Counted from the first letter of the stretch, positions 1-13,282 are shown. The stretch: DNA of 64,000 nucleotides from Pelagibius sp048268885 (GCA_048268885.1 JBLWUP010000018.1:1-64000); one strand, 5' to 3'. The notes: generated by a model not told the origin, from the sequence alone. Program-made: numbers and translations.

Positions 1-411
1 GGTCTCCTTGTCCGCCAGCCCCCCCCCGGTGCCCTGGCGGATGCCCGCCGGGGTCGGCGCCAGGCCGCCCGCCCCGACGATGGCGGACATCAGCCAGTCG
101 GTCGGCCGCGCCGCGGCCTCGGCGACGGCGGCGGCCCCGGCCGCCACCTCGATGCCGCTGCCGCTGAGCGCTTCCTTCAGGTCCGCATAGGCGCCTTCGT
201 CGGCCACCACCGCCAGGCGGGCGCCGAAGCGCTTGGCCTGCATGGCGAGCCGCGCCACCGAACGGTTGGCGGTCAGGACCTCGACCTCGAAAGCCTGGGG
301 ATTGCGTTCGACCAGGTCGAGGGTGCTGCAGCCGATCGAGCCGGTGGAGCCGAGGATCGAAAGCCGCCGCGGCTGGCTGGCGTTCTTGGGTGAGGTCGAC
401 GCCAGGGTCAT
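1..411 (-). CDS. dxr: 1-deoxy-D-xylulose 5-phosphate reductoisomerase, N-terminal part (runs off left edge)
   Basis: First 137 codons of DXR/IspC, the cytosolic NADPH-dependent enzyme that makes 2-C-methyl-D-erythritol 4-phosphate in the MEP isoprenoid pathway. The Rossmann motif ILGSTGSIG is at residues 19-27, followed by the usual LVERNPQAFEV and AxxxPTDWLMSAIVG segments. The ATG at 411 lies 18 nt after the cdsA stop, so it is the distal member of the rpsB-cdsA operon, as in other alphaproteobacteria. Odd point: near the edge the protein reads TGGGLADKET where the family normally has a T-V-A-L-A-N-K-E type motif, and the DNA there is a run of nine C on the plus strand (19-27). The reading frame stays open, but Asn to Asp in this cofactor-loop motif is unusual. 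Confidence 0.93.
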   Translation of the reverse strand, partial: MTLASTSPKNASQPRRLSILGSTGSIGCSTLDLVERNPQAFEVEVLTANRSVARLAMQAKRFGARLAVVADEGAYADLKEALSGSGIEVAAGAAAVAEAAARPTDWLMSAIVGAGGLAPTPAGIRQGTGGGLADKET

Positions 412-429
412 GTCAGAGCCAGGGTCATA

Positions 430-1212
430 TCAGAAGTGAGCTCCCACTGCCCAGAAGTAGAGAAACGCGACAGGAAAAACCGCCAGGAGCCCGTCGACGC
501 GGTCCAGGATACCACCATGTCCCGGAATTATGTGACTGGAATCCTTCACCCCGAAACGGCGCTTACACCAGGATTCCAGCAGGTCGCCGCCCTGGGCTAT
601 GACGGCCAGGACCATACCGCCGACCACCAGCAGCATCGCTTCGCGGCCCAGCAGGCCCGCCGCCAGCACGCCGATCAGCCCGGCGGCGAGCATGCCGCCG
701 ATCAGCCCGGCCCAGGTCTTGTTGGGGCTGATCGCCGGCGCCAGCTTCGGCCCGCCGATGCCGCGCCCGGCGAAATAGGCCCCGATGTCCGTCGCCCAGA
801 CCACCGCCAGCAGCCAGAAGACGAGGTCACGCCCTTCTTCGGGTACGTTGCGCAGCCACAGCAGGGCAAGACTCGCCAAACCGATGTAGAGCATGCCCGG
901 CACCAGCCAGAAGACCTGTTTCGGGCGTGTGAAGGCCGTCACGCCCCCCGTCAGGAGCGCGCCCAGCAACAGCTCCACCAAAGCATGCTGCGATGCGCCG
1001 AGGGCGAAGGCCGTGGGAACCCCGATCAGGGCCGCGATGGCGACAAACCCGCCGGGGCCCAGACGCCCTTCCCCGCACATCCGCGCCCATTCCCAACCCA
1101 TCAACGCGGCGGCCAGCACCATCAACAGATCGAACCAAAGGCCGCCGACATAGATGTCCAGGAGGATGAGCGGCGCGAGAACAGCCGCTGAGATGATGCG
1201 TTTCAGCAGCAA
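430..1212 (-). CDS. cdsA: Phosphatidate cytidylyltransferase (CDP-diglyceride synthase)
   Basis: Integral membrane enzyme (260 aa) that converts phosphatidic acid and CTP to CDP-diacylglycerol, the branch point for all phospholipids. Roughly seven to eight hydrophobic segments can be seen, beginning right after MLLKRIISAAVLAPLIL. The C-terminal family signature is intact around residues 211-240: ESWCKRRFGVKDSSHIIPG followed by HGGILDRVDGLL. SPNKTWAG near residue 164 is the conserved preceding loop. It starts 12 nt after the uppS stop and ends 18 nt before dxr, so the three are very likely co-transcribed. Length is normal for a short alphaproteobacterial CdsA. Confidence 0.96.
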   Translation of the reverse strand: MLLKRIISAAVLAPLILLDIYVGGLWFDLLMVLAAALMGWEWARMCGEGRLGPGGFVAIAALIGVPTAFALGASQHALVELLLGALLTGGVTAFTRPKQVFWLVPGMLYIGLASLALLWLRNVPEEGRDLVFWLLAVVWATDIGAYFAGRGIGGPKLAPAISPNKTWAGLIGGMLAAGLIGVLAAGLLGREAMLLVVGGMVLAVIAQGGDLLESWCKRRFGVKDSSHIIPGHGGILDRVDGLLAVFPVAFLYFWAVGAHF

Positions 1213-1224
1213 GCAGAGAAGCTC

Positions 1225-1962
1225 CTAGAGCGATTCCGCAGCTGCGCCGTAGCGCCGCTCGCGCCGCCGGAACTCCGCCACGGCGGCTTCCAGGTCGCTC
1301 TTGTCGAAATCCGGCCACAGCTTGTCGACGAAGATGAACTCGCTGTAGGCGGACTGCCAGAGCAGGAAGTTGCTGAGCCGCTGTTCGCCGGAGGTGCGGA
1401 TCACCAGGTCCGGATCCGGGATGTCCGCGGTCAGCAGCCCGGCGCCGAAGGTCTCCTCGTCGATGTCCTCCGGGTCCAGCTCGCCGGCGGCGACGGCGGC
1501 GGCGAATTTGCGGGCGGCCGCCGCGATCTCCTGGCGTCCGCCGTAGCTGATGGCGATCACCAGATCGAGGGCCTCGTTCTCCGCGGTGCGCTGCTCGGCG
1601 TCGGCGATGAGGCGCACGATGTCCTTGGGCAGACGCTCGCGGTCGCCGATCACCCGCAGGCGGATGCGGTTCTTGTGGAACTCGGCGATTTCGCTCTGCA
1701 GGTAGCGGCGCAGCAGGCCCATGAGGTCTTCGACCTCGGTCATCGGCCGGCGCCAGTTCTCCGAAGAGAAACCGAAGAGCGTCAGGAAGGGGATCCGCAT
1801 CTCCAAGGCCCCTGCGATGCAGCGGCGCACCGCCTCCGCGCCCTGGCGGTGGCCCAGCGTGCGCGGCAGGCCGCGCGCGTTGGCCCAGCGCCCGTTGCCA
1901 TCCATGATGATCGCAACATGCCGCGGGGAGACCTGATCGGGTGAGAAGCGTGCGTCGTCCAT
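1225..1962 (-). CDS. uppS: Isoprenyl transferase (undecaprenyl diphosphate synthase)
   Basis: Cis-prenyltransferase of 245 aa that elongates FPP with IPP to make the C55 carrier lipid for peptidoglycan and LPS O-units. HVAIIMDGNGRWA at residues 15-27 contains the catalytic Asp and the FPP-binding loop; RxxGHRxGAE follows, FGFSSENWRRP is at about 63-73, and the C-terminal signature RTSGEQRLSNFLLWQSAYSE binds IPP/Mg. It sits between frr and cdsA in the usual alphaproteobacterial order. A gap of 54 nt separates it from frr. Confidence 0.97.
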   Translation of the reverse strand: MDDARFSPDQVSPRHVAIIMDGNGRWANARGLPRTLGHRQGAEAVRRCIAGALEMRIPFLTLFGFSSENWRRPMTEVEDLMGLLRRYLQSEIAEFHKNRIRLRVIGDRERLPKDIVRLIADAEQRTAENEALDLVIAISYGGRQEIAAAARKFAAAVAAGELDPEDIDEETFGAGLLTADIPDPDLVIRTSGEQRLSNFLLWQSAYSEFIFVDKLWPDFDKSDLEAAVAEFRRRERRYGAAAESL

Positions 1963-2016
1963 AACCTTCGCCGATGGGGCCTTCGTCGAGTGGGACCGGA
2001 GAGCCGCCGCGCGACC

Positions 2017-2574
2017 CTACACCTGGAGGATTTCTTCTTCCTTTTGCGCCAAGGAGGCGTCGATGCCTTTGATGTGGCCGTCGGTCAGGGTCTGGATTTC
2101 CTCCGACCAGAGGTGGTGCTCGTCCTTGGAGATCTCGTTGTCCTTCTCCATCTTCTTGAGCATTTCCATACCGTCGCGGCGCACGTTGCGGACCGCCACC
2201 CGCGCCTGTTCGGCATACTTGCCGGCGATCTTGGTCATCTCCACGCGGCGCTCCTCGGAGAGCGCCGGGATCGGCACCCGCACGAGCTGGCCGTCGGTCG
2301 CCGGGTTGAGGCCGAGACCGGAATCACGGATCGCCTTTTCGACCGCGCCGACCATGCCGCGGTCCCAGACCTGCACCGTCACCATGCGCGGCTCCGGCAC
2401 GCTGATGGAGCCGACCTGGTTCAGGGGCATGGAGGCGCCGTAGGCGTCGACGTGGATGGGCTCCAGCAGGCCGGCCGAGGCGCGGCCGGTGCGCAGGCCC
2501 GCGAATTCCTTGTGAAGTGCCTCGATGGCGCCGTCCATGCGGCGCTTGATATCGCTTAGATCAGGATCTGCCAC
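2017..2574 (-). CDS. frr: Ribosome recycling factor
   Basis: RRF (185 aa), the tRNA-shaped factor that with EF-G splits post-termination ribosomes. The family hallmarks are present: RMDGAIEALHKEFAGLRTGRAS near the N-terminus, VDAYG...LNQVGSISVPEPR, the PxLSEERR segment and RNVRRDGMEMLKKMEKD. The start is a GTG at 2574, three bases after the pyrH stop, with GAGG upstream inside the end of pyrH, so translation is coupled to pyrH. Full normal length. Confidence 0.97.
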   Translation of the reverse strand: MADPDLSDIKRRMDGAIEALHKEFAGLRTGRASAGLLEPIHVDAYGASMPLNQVGSISVPEPRMVTVQVWDRGMVGAVEKAIRDSGLGLNPATDGQLVRVPIPALSEERRVEMTKIAGKYAEQARVAVRNVRRDGMEMLKKMEKDNEISKDEHHLWSEEIQTLTDGHIKGIDASLAQKEEEILQV

Positions 2575-2577
2575 GGG

Positions 2578-3324
2578 TCATTCCTCGTTTCTCACCAGTG
2601 TATAACAGCCCTTGCCGGACAGGACCTCGGCGAAAGCGCCGGGTCTATATATTGAGAACACAAGGATAGGGATAGCGTTTTCGCGAGCAAGAGAGATGGC
2701 CGCATGGTCCATCACGCCCAGGTCGTCCGTCAGCACCCGCATGTAGCTGAGGGTGTCGTAACGCGTCGCGTCCGGGTGCTTCTCCGGATCAGCATCGTAA
2801 ACGCCGTCCACCTTGGTGCCCTTCAACAGCACGTCGCACCCCATTTCGGAGGCGCGCAGGGCGGCTGCCGTATCGGTGGTGAAGAAGGGGTTGCCGGTGC
2901 CGGCGGCGAAGATCACCACACGGCCCTTCTCCATGTGCCGCACGGCGCGCCGGCGGATATAGGGTTCGGCCACGGTGGCCATGGGGATCGCCGAGAGGAC
3001 GCGGGTATCGACCCCGGCGTTCTCCAGGGCGTTCTGCAGTGCCAGGGCGTTAATCACCGTCGCCAGCATACCCATGTAGTCAGCCGAAGCCCGCTCCATG
3101 CCGCGGGCCGCGCCGGAGACGCCGCGGAAGATATTGCCGCCGCCCACCACCAGGCAGACCTCGACCCCGAGCGAGCGGACCTTGGCGACGTCGGTGGCGA
3201 TCTGCGCCACCATATCGGCATCGAGCCCGTACTCGCGGCCCCCCATCAGGGCTTCGCCCGAGATTTTCAGAAGAACGCGTTTGTATTTTGGGGGGCTATC
3301 GACCCGGGTCTGCGATTCTGACAT
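2578..3324 (-). CDS. pyrH: UMP kinase
   Basis: Amino-acid-kinase-fold uridylate kinase (248 aa) that makes UDP from UMP and ATP in pyrimidine biosynthesis. KRVLLKISGEALMG at residues 15-28 is the phosphate-binding start, VVGGGNIFRG the glycine-rich loop, and GTGNPFFTTDTAAALRA with KGTKVDGVYDADP near residues 143-185 the substrate loops. A 14-residue N-terminal extension (MSESQTRVDSPPKY) is typical for alphaproteobacteria. It follows tsf by 221 bp, a gap with no gene, and precedes frr by 3 nt. Confidence 0.97.
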   Translation of the reverse strand: MSESQTRVDSPPKYKRVLLKISGEALMGGREYGLDADMVAQIATDVAKVRSLGVEVCLVVGGGNIFRGVSGAARGMERASADYMGMLATVINALALQNALENAGVDTRVLSAIPMATVAEPYIRRRAVRHMEKGRVVIFAAGTGNPFFTTDTAAALRASEMGCDVLLKGTKVDGVYDADPEKHPDATRYDTLSYMRVLTDDLGVMDHAAISLARENAIPILVFSIYRPGAFAEVLSGKGCYTLVRNEE

Positions 3325-3545
3325 GAGCCCCTTTTACGTCTGGCAGGTTGGATGCGGCGGAAACCAGCGATTCAGGCAACGGCCGGCAAAAGCGCGCACA
3401 TCCTAGTGCGCCCGGCCGCTTCGCGCCAGCGGACCGACGCCGCCGCCGCGAACCACCCCCATTTGACACGGGCCCTGAGGGGCGCAGGCCCCTTCTTGGC
3501 AGGCAAAAATGGCGATTCCGCGGCAGCGCCGGGCTTTTCTCGCGG

Positions 3546-4472
3546 TCAGCCGCCCAGCGTGGCGGCCACCTCGGCGGCGAAGTCCTGCTCCTCGCGTTCG
3601 ACGCCCTCGCCGAGCTGGAAGCGCACGAAGCCGGCGATCGAGACCGGGGCGCCGATCTCCTTGGCTGCGGCCTCGAGGACCTTGCTCACCTTGTTCTCGC
3701 CGTCGATGACGAAGACCTGCTCCAGCAGGCAGACTTCCTCGTAGAACTTGCGCAGGCGGCCCTCGACCATCTTGGCGATGATCTCCTCGGGCTTGCCGCT
3801 GGCGCGGGCCTGCTCGCTCAGCACGTCGCGCTCACGGTCCAGGGCCGAGGCATCGACGCCGTCACGGTCGACGGCCTGCGGCTGCGCGGCGGCCACATGC
3901 ATGGCCAGCTGCTTGCCCAGGGCTTCCAGCTTTTCCTTGTCGCCGGTCGAGGAGAGGCCGACCAGCACGCCGATCTTGCCGAGGCCGGGCGCCGTCTGGT
4001 TGTGGATGTAGGAGCAGACCACGCCGTCGTCGACGGCGACGCTGGCGCTGCGGCGCAGCGCCATGTTCTCGCCGATCTTGGCGATCATGTTGGTCAGCTC
4101 GTCGGCGACGCTGTGGCCGGCGCCCGGGTAGGTCGCGGCCTGGATCTTCTCCAGGTCTCCGCCCTGCTCCAGGGCGACCTGCGCGACGTTGCGCACGAAA
4201 GCCTGGAAGGCGTCGTTGCGGGCCACGAAGTCGGTCTCGGAGTTCACCTCGACCACGGCGCCCTTGGTGCCTTCGGAAGCGACGCCGACCAGGCCTTCGG
4301 CGGCCACGCGGCCGGCCTTCTTGGCCGCGGCGGCCAGGCCCTTCTTGCGCAGCCAGTCGACGGCGGCGTCCAGATCACCACCGGTCTCGGTCAGCGCCTT
4401 CTTGCAATCCATCATCCCCGCACCGGAGGACTCGCGCAGCTCTTTGACCAGCGCCGCTGTGATTTCAGCCAT
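3546..4472 (-). CDS. tsf: Elongation factor Ts
   Basis: EF-Ts (308 aa), the nucleotide exchange factor for EF-Tu. The N-terminal UBA-like domain has ALVKELRESSGAGMMDCKKAL, followed by the core motif EVNSETDFVARND around residues 75-87 that inserts into EF-Tu, and the C-terminal LLEQVFVIDGENKVSKVL segment. It lies downstream of rpsB, as in nearly all bacteria, separated by 130 bp that contain a long hairpin (4553-4596). Confidence 0.97.
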   Translation of the reverse strand: MAEITAALVKELRESSGAGMMDCKKALTETGGDLDAAVDWLRKKGLAAAAKKAGRVAAEGLVGVASEGTKGAVVEVNSETDFVARNDAFQAFVRNVAQVALEQGGDLEKIQAATYPGAGHSVADELTNMIAKIGENMALRRSASVAVDDGVVCSYIHNQTAPGLGKIGVLVGLSSTGDKEKLEALGKQLAMHVAAAQPQAVDRDGVDASALDRERDVLSEQARASGKPEEIIAKMVEGRLRKFYEEVCLLEQVFVIDGENKVSKVLEAAAKEIGAPVSIAGFVRFQLGEGVEREEQDFAAEVAATLGG

Positions 4473-4552
4473 GACGGAACCCTTTTTCTTTGAAGTCTTG
4501 AATGCCTTTGGGGAGACATCCCCGCGGCGGCAGTTCTACAGGAAGTTCTTTG

Positions 4553-4596
4553 CCGTTTCGGGAAGCCGGCCCGGATAGCCAGCTCCCCTGAAACGG
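4553..4596 (-). other. Stem-loop in the rpsB-tsf intercistronic region
   Basis: In the minus-strand RNA CCGTTTC (4596-4590) pairs with GAAACGG (4559-4553), and just inside it GGGGAGC pairs with GCTTCCC with one G-U pair, giving about 14 bp in two helices. No U tract follows, so it is not a classic terminator. It could be a processing or partial attenuation signal setting the S2 to EF-Ts ratio; this role is inference. Confidence 0.45.
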
Positions 4597-4602
4597 TGAT
4601 CC

Positions 4603-5454
4603 TCAGGCCTGGGGAGCTTCCCCGGCAGGCTTTTCGGCGGCGGGCGCCGCAGTCTCTGCAGGAGTCTCGGCAGCAGGCTCGGCAGCCGCCTCGGCGGCCG
4701 GCTCCGGCGGCAGGCTCTCGACCGGACCTTCGACCGACTCACCGACGTCGCCGCCGCTGGCCGTCATCTCGGCCTGGATGCCGTCCAGCACCGCGTCGGC
4801 GATCAGATCGCAGTAGAGGCCGATGGCGCGCAGCGCGTCGTCGTTGCCCGGCACCGGATAGGTCACGCCGTCGGGGTTGGAGTTGGAGTCAAGCACGCCG
4901 ATCACCGGAATGTTGAGGTTGCGCGCCTCGTCGACGGCGATGTGCTCCTTATTCGTGTCGATCACGAAGAGCACGTCCGGCAGGCCGCCCATCTCCTTGA
5001 TCCCGCCCAGCGCACGCTCCAGCTTGTCGCGCTCGCGGGTCAGCACCAGCAGCTCCTTCTTGGTCAGGCCGCTCTGCTCCGACGCCAGCTGCTCCTCGAC
5101 GGTGCGCAGACGCTTGATGGAGTTGGAGATGGTCTTCCAGTTGGTCAGCATGCCGCCCAGCCAGCGGTGGTTGACGTAGTACTGGCCGCAGCGCTTGGCG
5201 GCCTCGGCCACCTTCTCGCTGGCCTGGCGCTTGGTGCCGACGAACAGCACGCGGCCGCCGCCGGCGACGACGTTGCGCACGGTCAGCAGGGCCTGGTTCA
5301 GCAGCGGAACGGTCTGCTCGAGATCGATGATGTGGACGCCGTTGCGGACCCCGAAAATGAAGGGGGCCATGCGCGGGTTCCAGCGACGGGTGGTGTGTCC
5401 AAAGTGAACGCCAGCTTCCAACAGCTGACGCATCGAGGGGCTCGGAAGCGCCAT
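4603..5454 (-). CDS. rpsB: 30S ribosomal protein S2
   Basis: Ribosomal protein uS2 (283 aa). MRQLLEAGVHFGHTTRRWNPRMAPFIFGVRNGVHIIDLEQT at the N-terminus and PVIGVLDSNSNPDGVTYPVPGNDDALRAI near residue 180 are the family signatures. After about residue 230 there is a low-complexity Ala/Glu/Pro tail, a common alphaproteobacterial extension that is absent from E. coli S2. It heads the rpsB-tsf-pyrH-frr-uppS-cdsA-dxr operon, with a candidate promoter at 5610-5638 and a leader of about 150 nt that could support S2 autoregulation. Confidence 0.98.
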   Translation of the reverse strand: MALPSPSMRQLLEAGVHFGHTTRRWNPRMAPFIFGVRNGVHIIDLEQTVPLLNQALLTVRNVVAGGGRVLFVGTKRQASEKVAEAAKRCGQYYVNHRWLGGMLTNWKTISNSIKRLRTVEEQLASEQSGLTKKELLVLTRERDKLERALGGIKEMGGLPDVLFVIDTNKEHIAVDEARNLNIPVIGVLDSNSNPDGVTYPVPGNDDALRAIGLYCDLIADAVLDGIQAEMTASGGDVGESVEGPVESLPPEPAAEAAAEPAAETPAETAAPAAEKPAGEAPQA

Positions 5455-5609
5455 AATATCTTCTCCGGTTGGTCCACCGCGAGCCTGTCATCTGATCTCA
5501 GGAAATTCGCCTAAATCCGCGAAAAACTTGAAATTTCAGACACCGGAGCGACTGTCGGGATTTCTCCCCGAAGGCCGCAATGCCCGCGTGTGAGATTGAG
5601 TGTGCGCGG

Positions 5610-5638
5610 GAGATACCCCCTGAGGGACCAATAATCAA
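5610..5638 (-). promoter_or_regulatory. Candidate sigma-70 promoter of the rpsB operon
   Basis: Minus strand: TTGATT (5638-5633), 17-nt spacer, TATCTC (5615-5610). It lies directly downstream of the dnaE terminator and about 150 nt upstream of the rpsB ATG. This is a motif match only. Confidence 0.5.
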
Positions 5639-5640
5639 GG

Positions 5641-5669
5641 GAAAAAGGCCGGAATCGCCGCTTTCCGGC
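5641..5669 (-). terminator. Intrinsic terminator of dnaE
   Basis: GCCGGAA (5669-5663), 8-nt loop, TTCCGGC (5654-5648), then C and five T on the minus strand (5646-5642). It begins 27 nt after the dnaE stop codon. Confidence 0.75.
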
Positions 5670-5695
5670 GGCTGCCGACCGGCGCCGGGCCCCGC

Positions 5696-9154
<3,459 letters not shown>

Positions 9155-9249
9155 GGGGCGAGTCTGCCCCTAGAGGGCGAGTCGAGTCACGGGGCTTGTC
9201 CTGTGTGCAGGTGCCGTTTTCTGGGGGTAAGTCGCGGCGCGTCGAGGTC

Positions 9250-9780
9250 TCACTCGGACAGGGATCTGACCACGTGAATCATGCGCTGAATCCTGTCCCC
9301 ACCGTCACGCAGCGGCAGTTCAAGCACCCGGATGGACTGGAAGCTTCGGTCCGAGGTCGCGACCTTCCCTTCGGTGAGGCCGATCAGACCCGTTTCCCGG
9401 ATCGCGCTGAAATGCTCCCGGAACTGCATGTTGAAGAGACGCGGCCAACCCTCGCTGAAATGCACGCCCTTCACGTTGAAATCGATGACCCGCGTGAAGG
9501 TCTCCCCGGAGAGGACGAAACAGGGGTCCGGTTCTTCCGATTTGAAGACGCTCAAGACGATATCGGCATGCCAGCCACGGAAGTCGGCAAAGTCGAAATC
9601 ATGCCAGTCCGGCACTTCGTCGCCGCGGCACTTGCTGCCCCACACCTCAAGCATGCCCTGGAAGTCGGGAGCGGCTGCCAGAGCTTCTTCGAGCGTCAGA
9701 CGTTTCAGATCCATCGGCGGGGAACTGACGTCTTCTTCCAGAGACCGAAAGACCAACTCTGTGGCGCTCTTAGAATCCAT
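9250..9780 (-). CDS. PAS_5-family PAS domain protein
   Basis: A 176-aa soluble protein with a single degenerate PAS domain of the type found in many copies in Rhodospirillales. Visible features are the WGSKCRGDEVPDWHDFDFADFRGW segment at residues 46-70, DIVLSVFKSEEPDPCFVLSGETF, then an RELPLRDGG-like C-terminal strand. There is no fused kinase, GGDEF or receiver domain, so any signalling role needs a partner; ligand and function are unknown. It has a GGAGG-containing leader and is flanked by 198 bp from lolD and 95 bp from dnaE. Family assignment is from motif pattern. Confidence 0.75.
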   Translation of the reverse strand: MDSKSATELVFRSLEEDVSSPPMDLKRLTLEEALAAAPDFQGMLEVWGSKCRGDEVPDWHDFDFADFRGWHADIVLSVFKSEEPDPCFVLSGETFTRVIDFNVKGVHFSEGWPRLFNMQFREHFSAIRETGLIGLTEGKVATSDRSFQSIRVLELPLRDGGDRIQRMIHVVRSLSE

Positions 9781-9978
9781 CCAGATCCACCTCTACCTCC
9801 GCAGCTGCGGCAAACATCACCCTATGGAAACGAACTACCCCAACTGAGCTATTGGATTAGTAGAGTACCCAAGGCCTTGTAGGTAAACAACAAATTTGCC
9901 GTAACGCCACATGGTTGAGCGAAGGTCTTCGCTACAATGTTTGCGGGAAGACGGGAGCAAAGGACGGCGAGAGATGCC

Positions 9979-10693
<715 letters not shown>

Positions 10694-10701
<8 letters not shown>

Positions 10702-11941
10702 ACCGGAGCGCCTCAACCGGATCGAGCCGCGCCGCCCGCCACGCCGGGTAGAGCGGCGCCAGGAAGGACAGCGCGAGGGCCAGGCCGACGACAAGGATCA
10801 CCTCGCCCGCATCGACCTTCGCCGGCAGGCGCGAGAGGAAGTAGATCTCCGCCTGGAACAGTTGCGTGCCGAGCAGGCTTTGCAGTGCCTGGCGGATGCT
10901 CTCGATGTTGTAGGAAAAGGCCAGGCCGAGGGCGAAACCGCAGGCCGTGCCCACCACGCCGATGCTGGCGCCGCTCAAGAAGAAGATGCGCATGACCATG
11001 CCGCGCGTCGCGCCCATGGTGCGCAGGATGGCGATATCCCGCCCCTTGTCCTTCACCAGCATGGTCTGGCCGGACAGCACGTTGAAGGCGGCCACCACGA
11101 TGATCAGCGACAGGATGAGAAACATCACGTTGCGCTCGGTCTGGATGGCGCCGAAGAAGGCGGCATTGGAGCGTTGCCAGTCGACAGTGCGATAGCCGGT
11201 CCCCAGTTCGCTTTGCAGGGCAAAGCGCGTGTCCTCGGTGTGGTCGGGATCGCCGACGAAGACCTCGATCGCGTTGACCGCGTCGGGCAAGCGGTAGAAC
11301 AGCTGCGCGGCCTTCAGGGGCATGTAGATGAAGCCGTTGTCGTATTCGAACATGCCGACGTCGAACAGCGCGGCGATGCGGTAGCTCTTCATCCGCGGCA
11401 CGGTGCCGATGACCGTGGTGTTCCCCGACGGCGAGACCAGGGTGATCTTGTCGCCGACCCAGACGCCGAGGGTCTGCGCCAGCCGCCGCCCGATGAGGAT
11501 GCCGTCGTCCTTGCCGTAGTCGTCGAGGCTGCCGGCGACGATGTTGTCGGCGAGGATCGGCCGCGCCGCCACGTCCTGCGGGCTCATGCCGCGCACCAGG
11601 GCGCCGGTCGCCGCGCCCGCCACCGTGACCATGACCTGGCCCTGCACCTGCGGGGTCACCGACACGACCCCGTCGACCGCCATGAGCCGCTGGGTGACGT
11701 CGTTGAAATCCTGGATCGCCGGGCCGCTGGAGAAGACCGTCAGGTGGCCGTTTACGCCGAGGATGCGGGACAGCAACTCCTGGCGAAAGCCGTTCATCAC
11801 CGCCATGACGATGATCAGCACCGCCACGCCCAGCGTGATGCCGAGGAAGGAGAAGACCGCGATGACCGAGACGAAGCCTTCCTCACGGCGCGCGCGCAGA
11901 TAGCGCGAGGCCACCAGACGCTCGAAGGCGTTGAAGATCAT
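10694..11941 (-). CDS. lolC: Lipoprotein-releasing ABC transporter permease (LolC/LolE family)
   Basis: Inner-membrane permease (415 aa), FtsX/MacB fold. One TM near the N-terminus (VIAVFSFLGITLGVAVLIIVMAVMNGF), a periplasmic domain of about 220 residues, then three C-terminal TMs ending YPAWRAARLDPVEALRYE, the typical FtsX-family terminus. Only one permease gene is present beside lolD, as is usual in alphaproteobacteria where a single LolF/LolC-type protein replaces LolC plus LolE. It begins 12 nt after proS. Confidence 0.94.
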
Positions 11942-11953
11942 ACGGAGGGCGCC

Positions 11954-13282
11954 CTAAGCGACCAGCTTGGCGATGGCGGCGTCGGGCGAGAGCTCCTCGC
12001 GCTCGCCGTTGCCGCCGCGCCGCTTCAACTCGACCACGCCGTTCTTCAGGCCGCGCGGGCCGATCACCAGTTGCCAGGGCAGCCCGATCAGATCCATCGA
12101 GGCGAACTTGGCGCCGGCCGCGGTGTCGCGGTCGTCGTAGAGAACCTCGACGCCGGCTTCCACGAGCTGGCCGTAGAGCTTGTCGCAGGCCGCCGTGCAG
12201 TCCGCATCCGCGGCGCGCAGGTTCACCAGGCCGACCTTGTAGGGCGCCACCTCCTCCGGCCAGATGATGCCGTTCTCGTCGTGGCTGGCCTCGATGATGC
12301 CGCCGACCAAGCGCGACACGCCGATGCCGTAGGAGCCCATGTGGACCGGCACGGTGTCGTCGTCCGGCGTGGTGACGAAGGCGCCCAGCGGCTCGGAGTA
12401 CTTGGTGCCGAAGTAGAAGATATGGCCGACCTCGATGCCCCGGCCGACGTAGCGCCGCGTCTCGGGCACCGCCGCCTCGAAGGCTGCCTGGTCGTGCTTC
12501 TCGTCGGTACGGGCGTAAAGGTTGGTGTAGTAGTCGACGACCTTCTGAACGCTGTCCGCGTCCTGGTAGTCGATGCCGCTGCCCAGTACGTCGTGATCCA
12601 GGAACTCGCGATCGCAATAGACTTCGGACTCACCGGTCTCGGCCAGCACGATGAACTCGTGGCTGAGATCGCCGCCGATCGGCCCGGTGTCGGCCTCCAT
12701 GGGAATGGCCTTCAGGCCCAGGCGCGCGAAGGTGCGCAGGTAGGCGACGAACTGCTTCTGGTAGGCCCGCTTGGCGGCCTCGTAATCGATGTCGAAGGAA
12801 TAGGCGTCCTTCATCAGGAACTCCCGCCCGCGCATGACGCCGAAGCGCGGCCGTACCTCGTCACGGAACTTCCACTGGATGTGATACAGCCCCTTGGGCA
12901 GGTCGCGGTAGCTCTTGGCGCCATTGCGGAAGATCTCGGTGATCAGCTCCTCGTTGGTCGGCCCGTAGAGCATCTCGCGCTCGTGGCGGTCGGTGATGCG
13001 CAGCATCTCCTTGCCGTAGTCGTCGTAGCGCCCGGACTGCTTCCACAGCTCGGCCGACTGGATGGTCGGCATCAGCAGCTCCTGGCAGCCCGACGCGTCC
13101 TGCTCCTCGCGGACGATCTGCTCGATCTTGCGCAGGACCCGGTAGCCGAGCGGCAGCCAGGAGTAGATCCCGGCGCTGGCCTGGCGGACCATCCCGGCAC
13201 GCAGCATGAGCCGATGGGAGACGATCTCCGCCTCCTTCGGGGTTTCCTTCAGGGTCGGCATGAAATACTGCGAAAGGCGCAT
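11954..13282 (-). CDS. proS: Prolyl-tRNA synthetase (short, editing-domain-less type)
   Basis: Class II synthetase of 442 aa charging tRNA-Pro. The start MRLSQYFMPTLKETP, motif 2 region YHIQWKFRDEVRPRFGVMRGREFLMKDAYSFD and motif 3 GSYGIGVSRLVGGIIEA are clear. At this length it lacks the roughly 180-residue INS editing domain found between motifs 2 and 3 in E. coli ProRS, which is the normal alphaproteobacterial form; editing of Ala-tRNA-Pro would rely on a stand-alone ProXp elsewhere. First gene of a proS-lolC-lolD run. Confidence 0.97.
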   Translation of the reverse strand: MRLSQYFMPTLKETPKEAEIVSHRLMLRAGMVRQASAGIYSWLPLGYRVLRKIEQIVREEQDASGCQELLMPTIQSAELWKQSGRYDDYGKEMLRITDRHEREMLYGPTNEELITEIFRNGAKSYRDLPKGLYHIQWKFRDEVRPRFGVMRGREFLMKDAYSFDIDYEAAKRAYQKQFVAYLRTFARLGLKAIPMEADTGPIGGDLSHEFIVLAETGESEVYCDREFLDHDVLGSGIDYQDADSVQKVVDYYTNLYARTDEKHDQAAFEAAVPETRRYVGRGIEVGHIFYFGTKYSEPLGAFVTTPDDDTVPVHMGSYGIGVSRLVGGIIEASHDENGIIWPEEVAPYKVGLVNLRAADADCTAACDKLYGQLVEAGVEVLYDDRDTAAGAKFASMDLIGLPWQLVIGPRGLKNGVVELKRRGGNGEREELSPDAAIAKLVA

